In this document: in pieces, positions 22,275 through 34,494 of the stretch
Position numbering within the stretch: the stretch's first letter is position 1
Layout of the letters: each line of letters begins with the position of its first letter
Assembly (NCBI GenBank): GCA_030141605.1
Contig: JAQGDQ010000369.1
Location: forward strand, 57,001-121,000
Direction of reading: 5' to 3'
DNA from: Tubiluchus corallicola
Lineage: Eukaryota > Priapulida > Priapulimorpha > Priapulimorphida > Tubiluchidae
DNA: 64,000 bases
Program-made: the position numbers and the translations under genes
Notes under the pieces: model-generated
Told to the model about the DNA's origin: nothing
The model's input: only the letters and a program-made list of their open reading frames with translations
Database searches by the model: none

Positions 22275-23635
22275 AAACTGTTTTTGAGTCGCTCGCTAAA
22301 ATTAAATTTTGAGGATATGCGTAAAATCTGTGTTTTTTTAATTAGCATATATTGGGAGAAATGTGTTTAGTACAATGTAAAGAAAAAGATATTTATTACG
22401 CTTATAGCCTACTGGAAAATTTATTAGTGTTAATCCTTAAGAAGCTCGTTTTTTAATTAAACGATGACGTAAGGATAGTAATTACATTTTAAAAGAAACA
22501 ATGAAGCAATTGCCAAAAAAAAACTTAGACGAAACATCACAGTGAGCTTAGGAAAAGAATATTTGTACAAAAGTAGGAAAACTTTTTTTATTTTATGTAC
22601 AGTATACTCATAGCATATATCAAGCTAAGTATGCTGCTGAGACATGGGTCAGAAAGACAGGATCAGTGCTATAAGCAGTCAGAAAATCGTCTTGTCCAAA
22701 GGGTTTAATATTAGTTTTCCTTTTTATGCACTATTGAAACAGTAATATAAAATCAAATAAAGAAAAAATATTTCTATTTTCCCTAGTTTGTTCTGGATTC
22801 GAGAATAGTATATTTTGTGAATGAACTCCGTGGCTACGAGATCATGTGATTTGCACATGTGTTCAGCATGGGTACGAAGTCTGGGATCTGCTCAGGAGAT
22901 ACTACCTGTTGTCTCGCAACCTTTTGTAACCTGTTGCAATCTGGAGAACTGCACTTTTGGCCGTCAGGCAGGACACAGAAATGTCATGCCTCTAGAAACT
23001 GACTTAGTTGCACAGAAAATTCAATAAAAACGCCTTCTTTGGCACCACACTGACCAGTCCAATTGATGTTCACTACCATAATCCTAGTGTTTTGAGATTT
23101 ACTATGGTGTGAACGCTACTAAGCTGCAGAACTATTGCAGGAAACCATTTTAAATATTAAGTCAAGACAACAGAAATTTACTTTTTACCTCCTCAGAAAA
23201 GAGCGACTGATTTACCATACAGATTTGTGTCTGCACTTAACGAGAATGTAGCAGAATCACGACTGACTGCTCTTTTTTGTCTACGTCCCTGTTTTTATAC
23301 CAGCTACCACCGTGCATGCTTGAACAATCGGGTTAGAGATTCAGGAAGTAATTTTCTACGCGCGGTTGTAAAAAATGCAAAAATAATGGTTTTTACGGTT
23401 TTGTTGTTGGAAAGTTCAATGACCTTGGTAAATATGCCAAGGGGTAATTTTTTGTGAAAAGCTTGCAGATTCTAGACTTGAAAAGCATGAAAAAAGTTCC
23501 CTGACCTAAATGCATCATCACTTTGTTTGAAAAGAATTTGCAAAATCTAGCAATTACCAAGACTACTAGTAAGCAAATTGCAAATTAAGAACACTGAAAT
23601 AATGCTTTAATCAAATATAAATAGATCATTATGAT
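22275..23635. other. Intergenic DNA
   Basis: AT-rich with a few short ORFs lacking family motifs. Nothing supported. Confidence 0.45.
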
Positions 23636-24014
23636 TTTAATTATGCATTTTGTTGATTTTAATTATGCAGTTTGTTGACTTTAATTATGCAGTTTGTTGA
23701 TTTTATTTATGCAGTTTGTTGATTTTATTTATGCAGTTTGTTGATTTTATTTATGCAGTTTGTTGATTTTATTTATGTAGTTTGTTGATTTTATTTATGC
23801 AGTTTGTTGATTTTATTTATGCAATTTGTTGATTTTAATTGTTTAGTTTGTTGATTTTATTTATGCAGTTTGTTGATTTTAATTATGCAGTTTGTTGATT
23901 TTAATTATTTAGTTTGTTGATTTTATTTATGCAGTTTGTTGATTTTAATTAAGCAGTTTATTGATTTTATTTATGCAGTTTGTTGATTTTATTTATGCAG
24001 TTTGTTGATTTATT
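23636..24014. repeat. Minisatellite, 22-bp unit
   Basis: About 17 copies of TTTGTTGATTTTATTTATGC with an added AG. Variants have AATTATG, TATTTAG or TATGTAG. Confidence 0.95.
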
Positions 24015-24499
24015 TTCAAAATGTCTTTTTGCTCCCATCTCGTCAGTGAATCCAAGCAGAAATTCTCAAAAAAACAAAATGAAATTAATGACTTTTGTAT
24101 TACCCATTTGCCACATATGTATTCTGTATAAGCAGTCATTAATTTTATATTGTTTTTCTTTGTGAATTCACTGAAGAGATGGAAATAAAAAGACCTTTTG
24201 AAATTCGATAAACTGTGTAAATAGTTTGATTTGATTCAATATTTTATTTCAAACTTTACAAAGTTCATATATACATTAGAAATAAACTGCAAATAATACA
24301 ATAAATTATGGCTCACGACAATAACAACATAACAATTAACGATATAACAAACTACGTAGCAACCTGATTGCGTATGTTGTTTGTATTTGATTAAAAAAGA
24401 CACAACCAAAACACAACGCAATACAGAAATCTAATCAGCCGAAATGACGAACTCGATTGGTTAATAATCTTTCGCTTAATATGTGTCACAAATTTTTCA

Positions 24500-24805
24500 G
24501 TTATAATAGCAGTATGTATTCATACCAAACTGTCATGTATAAAGGTGCTGTAGTGTGGAATTATTTACCCGTAGTGGTTAATGTTATTTCATAATGCACC
24601 ATCATGTCATCATGTATACAAATTTGTAGATATGTAATGTAGTATTTCAATGTCTTTATTCTTATGATTTTTAACTTACATTAACTGACACAACTGCACA
24701 CATCACTCTGTCACTGACTGGTTATACACTGAATTTATGTGAGATGTAATTTGTTTTACTCTGTACTAGTGTATAATTTTTTCAATAAAGATTTCTATAT
24801 ATGTA
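24500..24805 (+). mobile_element. LINE 3' remnant
   Basis: The frame near 24511-24592 encodes MYKGAVVWNYLPVVVNVIS, resembling the K-W-N-LP signature at LINE C-termini. The downstream sequence ends CAATAAAGATTTC, like the LINE tail at 20088. Decayed. Confidence 0.45.
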
Positions 24806-24931
24806 AACAAATTTAAGAAACTTTTAAAAAATGTTTGCTGGAAAATGTCATTTGATAAATGATGTAAGATTTAAAGTTTTTATCGTAATTATACAATTTT
24901 ATTGTACTAATGAAGTTTACATCTTTTTAAT

Positions 24932-25790
24932 TGTACTTTTAATTTATTTACACATATATGTGTGTTTATCTTGTACTAACCATGTACCATGTATTCTGTA
25001 CTTTTAGCTGTAATTTTACTCTCCAAACATTGTTGATATCTTACGATGTTTTTAATGAACATATAAGCTCTTCACGTTTGTTCATAGATGTATTGTAAGT
25101 AAAAATATCAAGTTTAAAGTCTCGAAATTTTTGCTACACTCTGCATATTTTCCATGTTATCAGTAATACTGTAAATAAGTTATTAAAGGAAGACAGGATG
25201 ATTTTTTATATGCTAGCCAATTTTCAAGCATGGTAAAATGTATACATTTTAACACTAATAATAAAATAATACTGCAAAAGCGTTTCTGATAATTAAATAA
25301 TAGATTAAAATTTATATTAACGCATGCCAGTCCAACTATTGATCACATCACAAACTAACATTATTTTCAACAGCAAAAATATTCCATGAGCACGCGTTTG
25401 CGAAAGCGAAAATTAAAGTACAGTGATACTGTAAAATATTCTGTGTGTTGTACTAAAATTAGACACCTCAGCTTTCAAATTTACCGCGCGCATGAGGTGT
25501 CGAACGTGCGCAGTACGTCAGAAACTAACACATCTGAACTGAGAAATACAGCACCTGTTTTTGTGCAAAGCATTTCAGAAATGCAGGAGCTAGTGCCCGT
25601 CTAACTGGCTAATGACGAAATGCATGTAACAGCGAATAACTTGTGGCGGGAACGTGAAATTGTGTTTGTGTGATAATAATTCCTTCGCGTAAGTGATTTT
25701 TGAAAAAAATAATGTTTCCTTTCAATATTTTAAAGAATAGATTGTTTTGACCTTCAGTTTTTAAGGTTTGGTTCGGTTTTAAACATGCAT
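24932..25790. repeat. Duplicated segment, copy 2
   Basis: Second copy of the 20.2-21.2 kb segment, offset about 4.7 kb. It lacks the 360-bp interval of copy 1 but has its own ~280 bp (25190-25472) between matching blocks. The ORF similar to copy 1 ends earlier here. Confidence 0.8.
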
Positions 25791-26149
25791 GCAACAAAAA
25801 GTCGCTGAAATGAACGGCCACACAGATAATCCCAGCACGGGCCAATGCATCTGTCATGTCATCGTCTGTCTGATTTTTACTGAATCTATTATCACAAGAA
25901 AAGAGGAGAAGGACGTATGTGGAAAGAGCTGTCCACGGGCAACTGCACTATTTCAATGCAGTAATTGTTTGCAAACCTAATGGCGGCTTAAAGTATGATA
26001 ATCGGATTTGACCAAAAATCCCCTTTCGTTCAGATCTTTGCTTGTAATACAGGTATGTTTTTACTTTTAGGTTAAGTGATGATTACTGCAAAATTGTTAA
26101 TTACTAATAATTAATACAAAAAACACTCATATTTAAGAAATGAACAGGC

Positions 26150-26862
26150 AAAACGATTTCAGTTCATCACTGCGTAGTGTCTTCTGCACAGTTTCGTAAA
26201 ACTGATGATTTTAGTCCATCACTGCGTAGTGTCTTCTGCACAGTTTCGTAAAACTGAGATTTAGTCCATCACGCGTATGTCTTCTGCACAGTTTCGTAAA
26301 ACTGAGATTTAGTCACATGCGTATGTCTTCTGCACAGTTTCGTAAAACTGACGATTTAGTCACATGCGTATGTCTTCTGCAATTTCGTAAAACTGATGAT
26401 TTTAGTCCATCACTGCGTAGTGTCTTCTGCACAGTTTCGTAAAACTGATGATTTCAGTCCATCACAGCGTAATGTCTTCTGCACAGTTTCGTAAAACTGA
26501 CGATTTCAGTCCATCACTGCGTAGTGTCTTCTGCACAGTTTCGTAAAACTGATGATTTTAGTCCATCACTGCGTAGTGTCTTCTGCACAGTTTCGTAAAA
26601 CTGACGATTTTAGTCCATCACTGCGTAGTGTCTTCTGCACAGTTTCGTAAAACTGATGATTTTAGTCTACCATTGCGTAATGTCTTCTGCACAGTTTCGT
26701 AAAACTGATGATTTTAGTCTACCACTGCATAGTGTCCTCTGCACAGTTTCGTAAAACTGATTTTAGTCTACCACTGCGTAGTGTCTTCTGCAAAATTTCG
26801 TAAAACTGACGATTTTAGTCCATCACTGCGTAGTGTCTTCTGCACAGTTTCGTAAAACTGTG
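26150..26862. repeat. 52-bp satellite array, about 14 units
   Basis: The unit contains CACTGCGTAGTGTCTTCTGC then CAGTTTCGTAAAACTG. That second block is a 6-bp inverted repeat around CGTA. Some units are shortened to about 46 bp. Related units recur at 28491-28616. Confidence 0.95.
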
Positions 26863-27233
26863 TTAAAGAATGTGATTTTAGATATTACTAGCATATTATA
26901 TTAGTCTAAATATATTACTTACAGTATAGCTAATGTCATATTCGTCACCCAGCAAGCCATTTGCCACGAGTCGACAGCAGGACTATTAAGGGTTGTGGCG
27001 GCACTGGGATCTCACTTAGACACTCTCGATTGAGAATCCTACATCTCTGTGAAGCATTTTTTATTTAGAAGAGCAAAGATCAGCAAACCTCAGCTTCGAA
27101 CTGAACGCTTTGACTGAAAAAGCAATCCCTAAATCGCTCAGCGATATTGCACCATCAAGAAATTTGATACGATGTAACTTTTTTATGACAAGAAAAGAAT
27201 TTACAATTCCGCACTCAATTTAGAAAACCTAAT

Positions 27234-27293
27234 CTAACCCTAATCCTAATTCAACTCTAACCACAACCCTAATCCTAGCCCTAATCCTGCTGA
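27234..27293. repeat. Telomere-like degenerate CCTAA repeats
   Basis: Several CCCTAAT, CTAACC and CCTAATC words abut the 5' side of a LINE fragment. A second short block of CCTAAT lies at about 27799-27817 on its 3' side. It resembles an interstitial telomeric-type repeat but is degenerate. Confidence 0.6.
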
Positions 27294-27294
27294 G

Positions 27295-27798
27295 ATGTGG
27301 AGTTTTTATCGCGCAGTAATCGAGAGCGTCTTAACAATATCCCTCACTGTTTGGTACCATGGCGCTACCACGCAGGGAAATCGTAATGCTCTTCATCAAG
27401 TTGTTAAATCCGCCTCAAAAATTACAGGAGTTGAACAGCAATCTATGGCATATTTGTATGAAACTATGGTTGCAAAGAGAGCACAAGTTATCATGGAAGA
27501 TGAATTTCATCTAGGTGATAAACATTTTGAAATGCTCCCCTTTGGTCGTAGATACCGTTCAATTAATGCGAAAATCACAAGAACTTTAAATTATTTCTAT
27601 CCAGTTGCAATTCGCACATCAACTGTAAATTTCAGTCAATCATCAATATTAATTCTCTATGTCATTGTACAACTGATTGAATTATTTGTGTTAATTATTA
27701 TTACTGTTGTATCCATAAGTTATTACAGTACGTAAAAACCACATAAATTTCATTGTATGTATTATGCTATAATGACAGTAAACTGCTTACTTACTTAC
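27295..27798 (+). mobile_element. LINE reverse-transcriptase C-terminal fragment
   Basis: A 146-codon frame (27295-27735) encodes FYRAVIESVLTISLTVWYHG, then ALHQVVKSASKITGV, LYETMVAKRA, LPFGRRYRSI and NYFYPVAIR. This order is typical of the post-RT end of LINE proteins widespread in fish and invertebrates. The catalytic core is missing. The copy ends in a (CTTA)n tail at about 27785-27799. Not a host gene. Confidence 0.85.
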
Positions 27799-27957
27799 TT
27801 AATCCTAATCCTAATCCCACTTCACGAACTAATTTTCTTGTGTGTGGGGGAATTGTAAACTTTAGCCTATGATAATTGTGTAAAGAACGTTTCGTAAGTG
27901 TTTAGTCAAGAATAAACTCGAATTTTAATTTTTCAGGTTTATTAGAGCTCTATCAAA

Positions 27958-28506
27958 ATGGCGGACGCATCTGAAACGAGGACCGCAACAGTAACAACAA
28001 CCAGGACCCAGACGACAAAACCTTATTTTGATCCGGCGTATCTGCGCACAATACCTGGAATCCTGAAGATAGTTCAGATAATATTGGCTATCATTGGTCT
28101 TATATGTGTAGCCTCCGTAGGATATTCTGCGAGAGACCTTGGCAGAAGCAAAATCAATGGAGATTCCTTTTATAAATACGTCGCTGTTTGTACTTCCGTC
28201 CCAACCTTGATTGTGCTAATATTGTACCTGTTCCATGTTGTCGAGTACCTATACATAATGCCATGGTATCTGCACGTCGAATTCATCTATTGTCTCGCGT
28301 ATGCCATTGGCTTCTTCACCGCCTCTGTCTGGGTTGCAGTGCACTGCGGCCGGTATGGTTGTCGAGGAAGGCATGCTGGTTGGGGTGCTGGAGCGTTTTT
28401 TGGCTTTTGCGCAATGATCGCCTATGCCGTGGATGCTTTCTTCAAGTTCCGCGTCTGGCGGGCCTGGCGGGTCCAACAACGGCGACAGTGGACTACCACT
28501 GCGTAG
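27958..28506 (+). CDS. CKLF-like MARVEL transmembrane (CMTM/plasmolipin-type) protein
   Basis: 182 residues from an ATG in a good context (TCAAAATGG). The N-terminus is rich in Thr. Four hydrophobic segments lie at about 33-55, 73-96, 103-127 and 141-163, with charged residues between them. This is the four-helix MARVEL fold of CMTM/plasmolipin proteins, which act in membrane apposition, vesicle trafficking and receptor sorting. Family assignment is by topology and flavour, so the exact orthologue is uncertain. The coding part is one exon; a TTTTTCAG acceptor about 20 bases upstream suggests a non-coding 5' exon. The last codons and the TAG stop lie in sequence of the 52-bp satellite, so the WTTTA tail after the basic stretch appears satellite-derived. 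Confidence 0.85.
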   Translation: MADASETRTATVTTTRTQTTKPYFDPAYLRTIPGILKIVQIILAIIGLICVASVGYSARDLGRSKINGDSFYKYVAVCTSVPTLIVLILYLFHVVEYLYIMPWYLHVEFIYCLAYAIGFFTASVWVAVHCGRYGCRGRHAGWGAGAFFGFCAMIAYAVDAFFKFRVWRAWRVQQRRQWTTTA

Positions 28507-28616
28507 TATCTTCTGCACAGTTTCGTAAAACTGACGATTTCAGTCCATCACTGCATAGTGTCTTCTGCACAGTTTCGTAAAACTGACGATTTCAGTCCAT
28601 CACTGCGTAGTACCTC
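28491..28616. repeat. 52-bp satellite, second array (~2.4 units)
   Basis: Same unit as the array at 26150-26862. It begins inside the last codons of the MARVEL gene and continues into its 3' UTR. Confidence 0.9.
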
Positions 28617-28642
28617 TATGTCTCATAAAATAGGCCTAAAGC

Positions 28643-28955
28643 TCAAACTGTTTAAAACACGTAAATTTAAACTGCCGCGACTAACGCAGCCATTTTGACG
28701 ATAAGTCATTTAAAACAAGTTTAGATAACATTCCGTAAAGTTCGAAAAAAATAATCAGAGCATTCGTGGCACACACGTCACTAACTAATTAAAATTTTAA
28801 ATTACTGTATCGTGTCAATAATATTAAAAATGCCTTTCTGGTTAGTGGTGCACCCTGGAGGGTGCGTTAACGACATTTTACCAATTGGAGAAAGCATTTT
28901 AAATAATTAATAATTTTCTTTTCTAGTTACGTAAGGTTTTCCAGCAGGTAAACGA
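28643..28955 (-). repeat. Dispersed repeat family, copy B
   Basis: Inverted relative to the copies at 12028 and 50105. It shares GTGCACCCTGGAGGGTGC-type words and TTTCTTTTCTAGTTACGTAA. It lacks the last ~110 bp of the family. Confidence 0.8.
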
Positions 28956-31155
28956 TAAACTAAGTATTATAGATTTGCATGGAAAGTTTTTTGGGACATA
29001 ATTTGACCTTGCCTTTTCTTCCTCTGATTTTCGTTTATGTAGTGACGTCTTGTAATAGTGCAGTCGGAACAGTATTGCCGGAGATTTAAAACGAAGGCAA
29101 ACAAAAAATCTTTTTGCAATGTGAGTACGGTATATGCATAAAATTGCTATAAAACAACATAATTTTTTAAGGCGATTTTTCTGAAAGGTACCCCTTTTCT
29201 TGTCCTTTTAAAACTAAAGACCTGGGTGTAATAAATTAAAACGCTTTTACTTTTTCTGTGAGATTGCGTCATTAAGTTGACACCTCACTATGCGGACCGG
29301 ATATAAGTTTTACTATTAGGAAAGTCACAACCTCCTATGTTTGAGATAAAACACCATCGCAAGGTAGGCAGTTCATTTTAATTATTTTTATTTTATTCTT
29401 AAGATCTGCCTTACAGTTACAATAAACAAGATCACATCACCGAATAAACTAATTCGTTCACTCCTGTTTTTTAGCTACAGAGGGCTCCACCATCTACGCC
29501 CATTCTAGTTTCAAATACGTTCTGCTCTGTGGCTTTGCTGTTGAATTGGTTGCGATGGCTGTGTTGCAACTACTCTAAAAACTCGTTTTTTAAAGATTCT
29601 TCCTTTTATCGTCGACTGATGCTGACGATAAAACTGTCCAGAGATTGCGACACACACAATTATGTCTATTGTTGAGAAGAGCCAAACGTTATACAATAAT
29701 TTACAATCATTTTAATGTTGTCAAACATAGCAATAAACAGTTTCATCCGAAATACGACACTTCCAACGAGACATGGGAAGAGCACTGTTTCCTCATTTGA
29801 GATGGTCAGCTGCATGTCGCGTGAATAATGCATTCGTGTAAATGTCCATAAGTCAGAAGCTTACTGTTCTCAGTAATTAATAATGATGGTAATGTGCGCC
29901 GAAATAGTCTTTTTATGACCGTACTAATTTCTGTAGACCTCCCTGGGCAATTCATCCATACGTCAGGCCTGCTCTTTCCAGATTTTATCTGTAGAACAAT
30001 AAATTTAAAATTCCAGGAATCGAGCCTAGAATCCCAACCTTGCCTCGCACTTGTCGAATCGTATTTGCCGTTGTTAAAAGGCTTGCCGTATGTAACAAAT
30101 CACAGAATTCGTCATTATGTAATAATCAGCACGTAACAAATTTGATGCATCACGTGACAGGCTAACGTAGATTTAGAACCCAGACAGATCAGACCCCAGA
30201 CCGAGCAGACAGGACCGGAACCCAAGCAGACTGCCACATACTATTGATATACCAGATAGATCTGCCACTGACAACTGACAGGTCAGGCTTCAGACAGATG
30301 AGCACAGATCAAAACCCAAACAGCCCAACACGCAAAGGAAGCTTTGATGGATCATACCAGACGTCAAGTAAACCAGACCTCCGACAGACCAAATTCCAGA
30401 CAGAGCAGCTACAGACCAACCCAGACCATGTCAGACTCAAATTCATATCTAGAAGAGAAAGACTAAGACCTTGACCAGAAATTAGACCACATCGAAACCA
30501 TGACAAGACTCAACCATAGGTCACGATCTTGTAATATATTGTATCATCTGTGCTACATAATGATTGTTAAATTATGATGCAAAAACTGCTGCAAGATGAT
30601 TGTTACATAATAACGCAAAATTTGTCATGACAAATTTTGCGACTCGATCCTTTGTTACATAATGCAAAATTTTTGTTGCATAATGTGCCTTTTGTTACAC
30701 AATGAACCTAAACATCCGTCTTTAAATCTTGTAATGCTACAGAATACTTGATCTGTATTGTCTGTTGTGTAGTATTTTAAATATCAGTTGCTGTCACAAT
30801 TGGCGTCATTGAATTCACCGACTACAAAACTTTTGGCGTTCATTACTAAAAACAGTTATTTTGGCTAAACAACTCTTTCGAATTTTTTAATCATCACAGC
30901 GACCAATAACCAAGCAAATCACAAAACATTAGTGGTGTTATGCCAATGAGAAACGAAATGAAACTGTTTTAGCAAATATCATTATGTTATGAACATCAGG
31001 TTTAGCATTGACATGATATTAAAAACCAGCTCTTGCTGATCAAAAGCACTCTACATCATGAAAATAAATATTGCACAGATGTGTTCTCCTTTATTCTAAA
31101 TGCATATACAACATGTGAAACCTGTTTGTTATACAGTCGATCTCGGATAGAAGGG
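28956..31155. other. Intergenic DNA with minor repeats
   Basis: About 30175-30450 is an irregular CAGACC/CAGACAG-rich stretch. About 30540-30720 has several GTTACATAATG-type words. No gene is supported. Confidence 0.5.
30614..30641. other. Perfect 28-bp palindrome
   Basis: CGCAAAATTTGTCA is followed immediately by its exact reverse complement, with no spacer. It could form a cruciform or bind a dimeric protein. No associated gene. Confidence 0.85.
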
Positions 31156-31214
31156 ACACCAACAACAACAACAACACACAACACACAACAACAACAACAA
31201 CAACAACAACAACA
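31156..31214. repeat. (CAA)n microsatellite
   Basis: About 18 CAA/CACA units. Confidence 0.9.
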
Positions 31215-31308
31215 GCCCAGTTACAATAGAAACTAGCCGAAAGTTACTAGAAAAATGGTTTTGCCTTAACAGTATGTAAGGCAAAAATACGCAAACAAAA
31301 CAGTCCCT

Positions 31309-33099
31309 TTATGCTAAAAAATCTTGCGCAAATAATATTCCTCTATAGTAAAAGAACGCGTATGCCAAGTAAATATAGGAGAAAATGTTGGGAGCTGCAG
31401 ATGTTTTAATATGCCAGCCTTCATGTTGATCATCACAGCCAAACTCTGAAAGTTTAATTCTGTTCGTATGATGTCTTCTTGGTGGTACAGCACAATCAAC
31501 AATCGAATCACGCCATGCGAACTTCTTAACCCAGGCCATGGCACAATCACAAACCAGTCTATAATTATCTAAAATGAAACAAGCTAAATTTAAAAATAAT
31601 GTTAAAATCGCAACGGCCAATAAGGCTCGGACTATGTACGCAGCACAAGCCAATAGCTTTTGGGAGATTATAGAAATGTAAACGCGTTGATCAGTTCAAA
31701 AAAATGAAAATGTCTCTTTCTGTGCTAACCATTGCAGATTCCTCTTATTGTGCTTATTGTTCAATATTGCTAAAGGGCAACAGTTACTAAAGGTTTGCCA
31801 TAGGTCATCATAGGTATATCATAGATCATAAACAGTCAGACAGTAAAATAGTCCATTGGGGGGAGGGGGCAAAGTGGGAGAGGCTAAACATTTTTACTTA
31901 TATCTAACTTAAGGTGTACAGCTCTCCCCATCTGTCATTTAGTGACGTCGTCTTTCCTACTTCTTACAAAAAATGTTACTTAATTCTCGGGATCATTGTA
32001 GTAGTAGTTAGGATCTATATTTTAAAAATTATTTTTTACGATTTTGTCCTAGACAATCCTTTCTCATTGATCCAGGCAAACGCCAACCATTTCCAAAATA
32101 CTGCAAAATCTTGTTAAGTATTTGCCTATTTTAACAATGATGATTACAGTTCTGAAAACTTTTACAGTAGAATCACATCACCACACTTAGCTAACTCAAA
32201 TGTTACAAAAAATGGGTGAAAAAATGAAAAATTCTCATTTGTAGAAACCTTCGTTTAGAATTATTTAAAGCATAACTAACATCACATGTAACAGATATTT
32301 GAAACGAGAGAACCATTTCGCCTTGTCCTACCATTCTACTTTCCCTTAGATAAATAAACTTTGAGACTATACAGCAATTTTGTGGACTTTATGAAATGAC
32401 AAGTCTCAAGAAAGCACTCAATGACATAAAGAATTGTATTTATTTACCTGTTAATTTGATAATAACCTCTGAATAATCAACATCTTTGTGGAGTTTAGGT
32501 TTAAACATTGTTTCAATCCCGCTGTTCATTACGCTAACTTGTTCAATCTTGAATGAGTTTGTTAGATCCAAATCCAAACTTTTCAGCTTCGGAGAGAAGA
32601 TAATAACAATTTTTTTAACATGTTCGGTGCGCGCAAAAGCGCGCTTGTCAATTTCACTCAGTTTAGTATTATTAACAATGTGTATCGATTCGGAAACGTT
32701 TCCTTTTATACCATCTCGCCCAATTTTAGATAAATGAGTTTCAGAAAGAGTGAGAGTATGCATGCTACAACCGTCAAATGCATTTTTTGATAATTCCTGA
32801 CCTTCGTAGTTTATCAAAGTTATGAAATCAATTGAATGTCCACGAAGAAGAGTTGTCAATTGATCAAGCTGCTCTTCTTTGACAGATCTGATACTTGATC
32901 CACAGGTTACCCCGCATTTATATGCTGCTTCGTATTTCTTATTTGTTTGGACAGCGTAAGGCACATCCTTAAAGTCGCAATAAGGCACCAAAATGCGCTG
33001 CAAATCTCTGCTGTACTCTCTCAAACACTTGAGCGCTGTTTCTCCATATCCTTTCCCGGCAAAAATTAATAAATTCAAACAGATTATAAAATCCTTCAT
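31309..33099 (-). CDS. Secreted or membrane-anchored leucine-rich-repeat protein, two exons
   Basis: Exon 1 is 33099 down to 32448 and exon 2 is 31568 down to 31309. The junction is ACAG|GTAAAT to TTTTAG|AT, phase 1, restoring an unbroken 303-residue protein. The start has a signal peptide (MKDFIICLNLLIFAGKG). A Cys-containing N-terminal part is followed by degenerate LRRs (TLTLSETHLSKIGRDGI, KKIVIIFSPKLKSLDL). Exon 2 supplies an LRR C-terminal cap (NYRLVCDCAMAWVKKFAW, then DC and GC). The end has a hydrophobic stretch (NIFSYIYLAYAFFYY) that may be a membrane anchor. Such proteins usually act in adhesion or recognition at the cell surface; the specific role is unknown. Confidence is high in the splice and moderate in the family. 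Confidence 0.8.
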
Positions 33100-33928
33100 A
33101 GCTGACCCACTTTATGCGAGAAGCTAAGAGCATTCCACTTAACAAGAGAACTTCGTAACAATTAGTATGTAAACAATACTACACATAGCTATTTGAAGAA
33201 CACTACTTCGCAGCATTCGAAAACATGAATTGTTTTCCACTCGATCGAAAATAAATTAGCTAAGTAGCCTTTCAAGCGGCAGTCTTATTAAAACGCCAAA
33301 TTGCTATGCATACTATGCAACAGTAGATGATGCAGTATGTGTTGAGGTTAATTGATTCATTTTTTTCAGAATTGCGATTTCCAGTTACGGTCGTCTTATA
33401 TTTTACATCTTTACTTGATGTGTACGAAATCAACCTTCTAAACCTTCTACATTTGATCCAGAACTCAAAAGGAGCAGAGTTGAACGGCCTGCGTAAATTT
33501 AGTCTATAATTTACCCATAACTAGTGGTTCGCGTAAAAAATAGGTACGAGAATTAGCTAAGAAAATCCGCTAACCTACTGAAGTAGCTTAATTATTAAAA
33601 CTAGAAGGTCCAATTCCCCTATAGCTAGTCTGCTACCACACGAGTATAGTCATCAAGCATTAGCAATGCTTACTATGAAATGGACTTCATTTCAGCGCTA
33701 TCTGTTCGAGAAAAACGCAGTATCAGTAGTAGCAGAAGCAGCAGCAGCAGTAGTAGTAGTAGCAGCAGCAGATGTAGCAACAGTAGCAACAGCAGCAGTA
33801 GTAGTAGCAGCAGCAGCAGTTTATTGACTAATACTTTGTAACGGAAACAGATCGAGAACAAACGACATATGGCTAAAAATAAAGATTAGTCCAGAATAAC
33901 AAAGCCAGTTTTTCAATTAAACCTCTCT

Positions 33929-33984
<56 letters not shown>

Positions 33985-34025
33985 TCCTCTCTCTCCCTCA
34001 CTCTTAATTTATCTATCTATCTATG

Positions 34026-34062
<37 letters not shown>

Positions 34063-34494
34063 GCCTGCCTGTCTGTCTGTCTGTCTGTCTGTCTGTCTGC
34101 CTGCCTGCCTGTCTATTCGTCTCTTCCCGCACCGACCACATAATAGTTTGGATAAGTTTCGCATTATATATCATCTAAAATTAGCCTAGACGTTTTTTTT
34201 TCAAAATACCGCAATTTCATTAGAAATTCTGCTATATGATAGTGGTGGGTGTTAGTGCTTTTATAACGTCTAATACGTCTTGGGACATTTGTACCTGTTG
34301 TCACTGTGTTAGAGAATTTTGATTGTTTCTATTTTGTTTCCTTCATCTGAACGTAGTTAACGGCATAGTGCTGAAACGCCGCGCCTCTGTCATTTTTTTA
34401 ATGTACTACCATTTAATTAGTTGTTAAGACTCTCATGCAAACAATTTCCTCTATGTTATATAGCTCTGATATAAGAACAAATAAACGCACGCAC
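33100..34494. other. Intergenic DNA with simple repeats
   Basis: Holds an imperfect (CAG/TAG)n tract at 33722-33822, a (CT)n tract at 33923-33980 and a (TGTC/TGCC)n tract at 34025-34112. No gene is seen. Confidence 0.7.
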
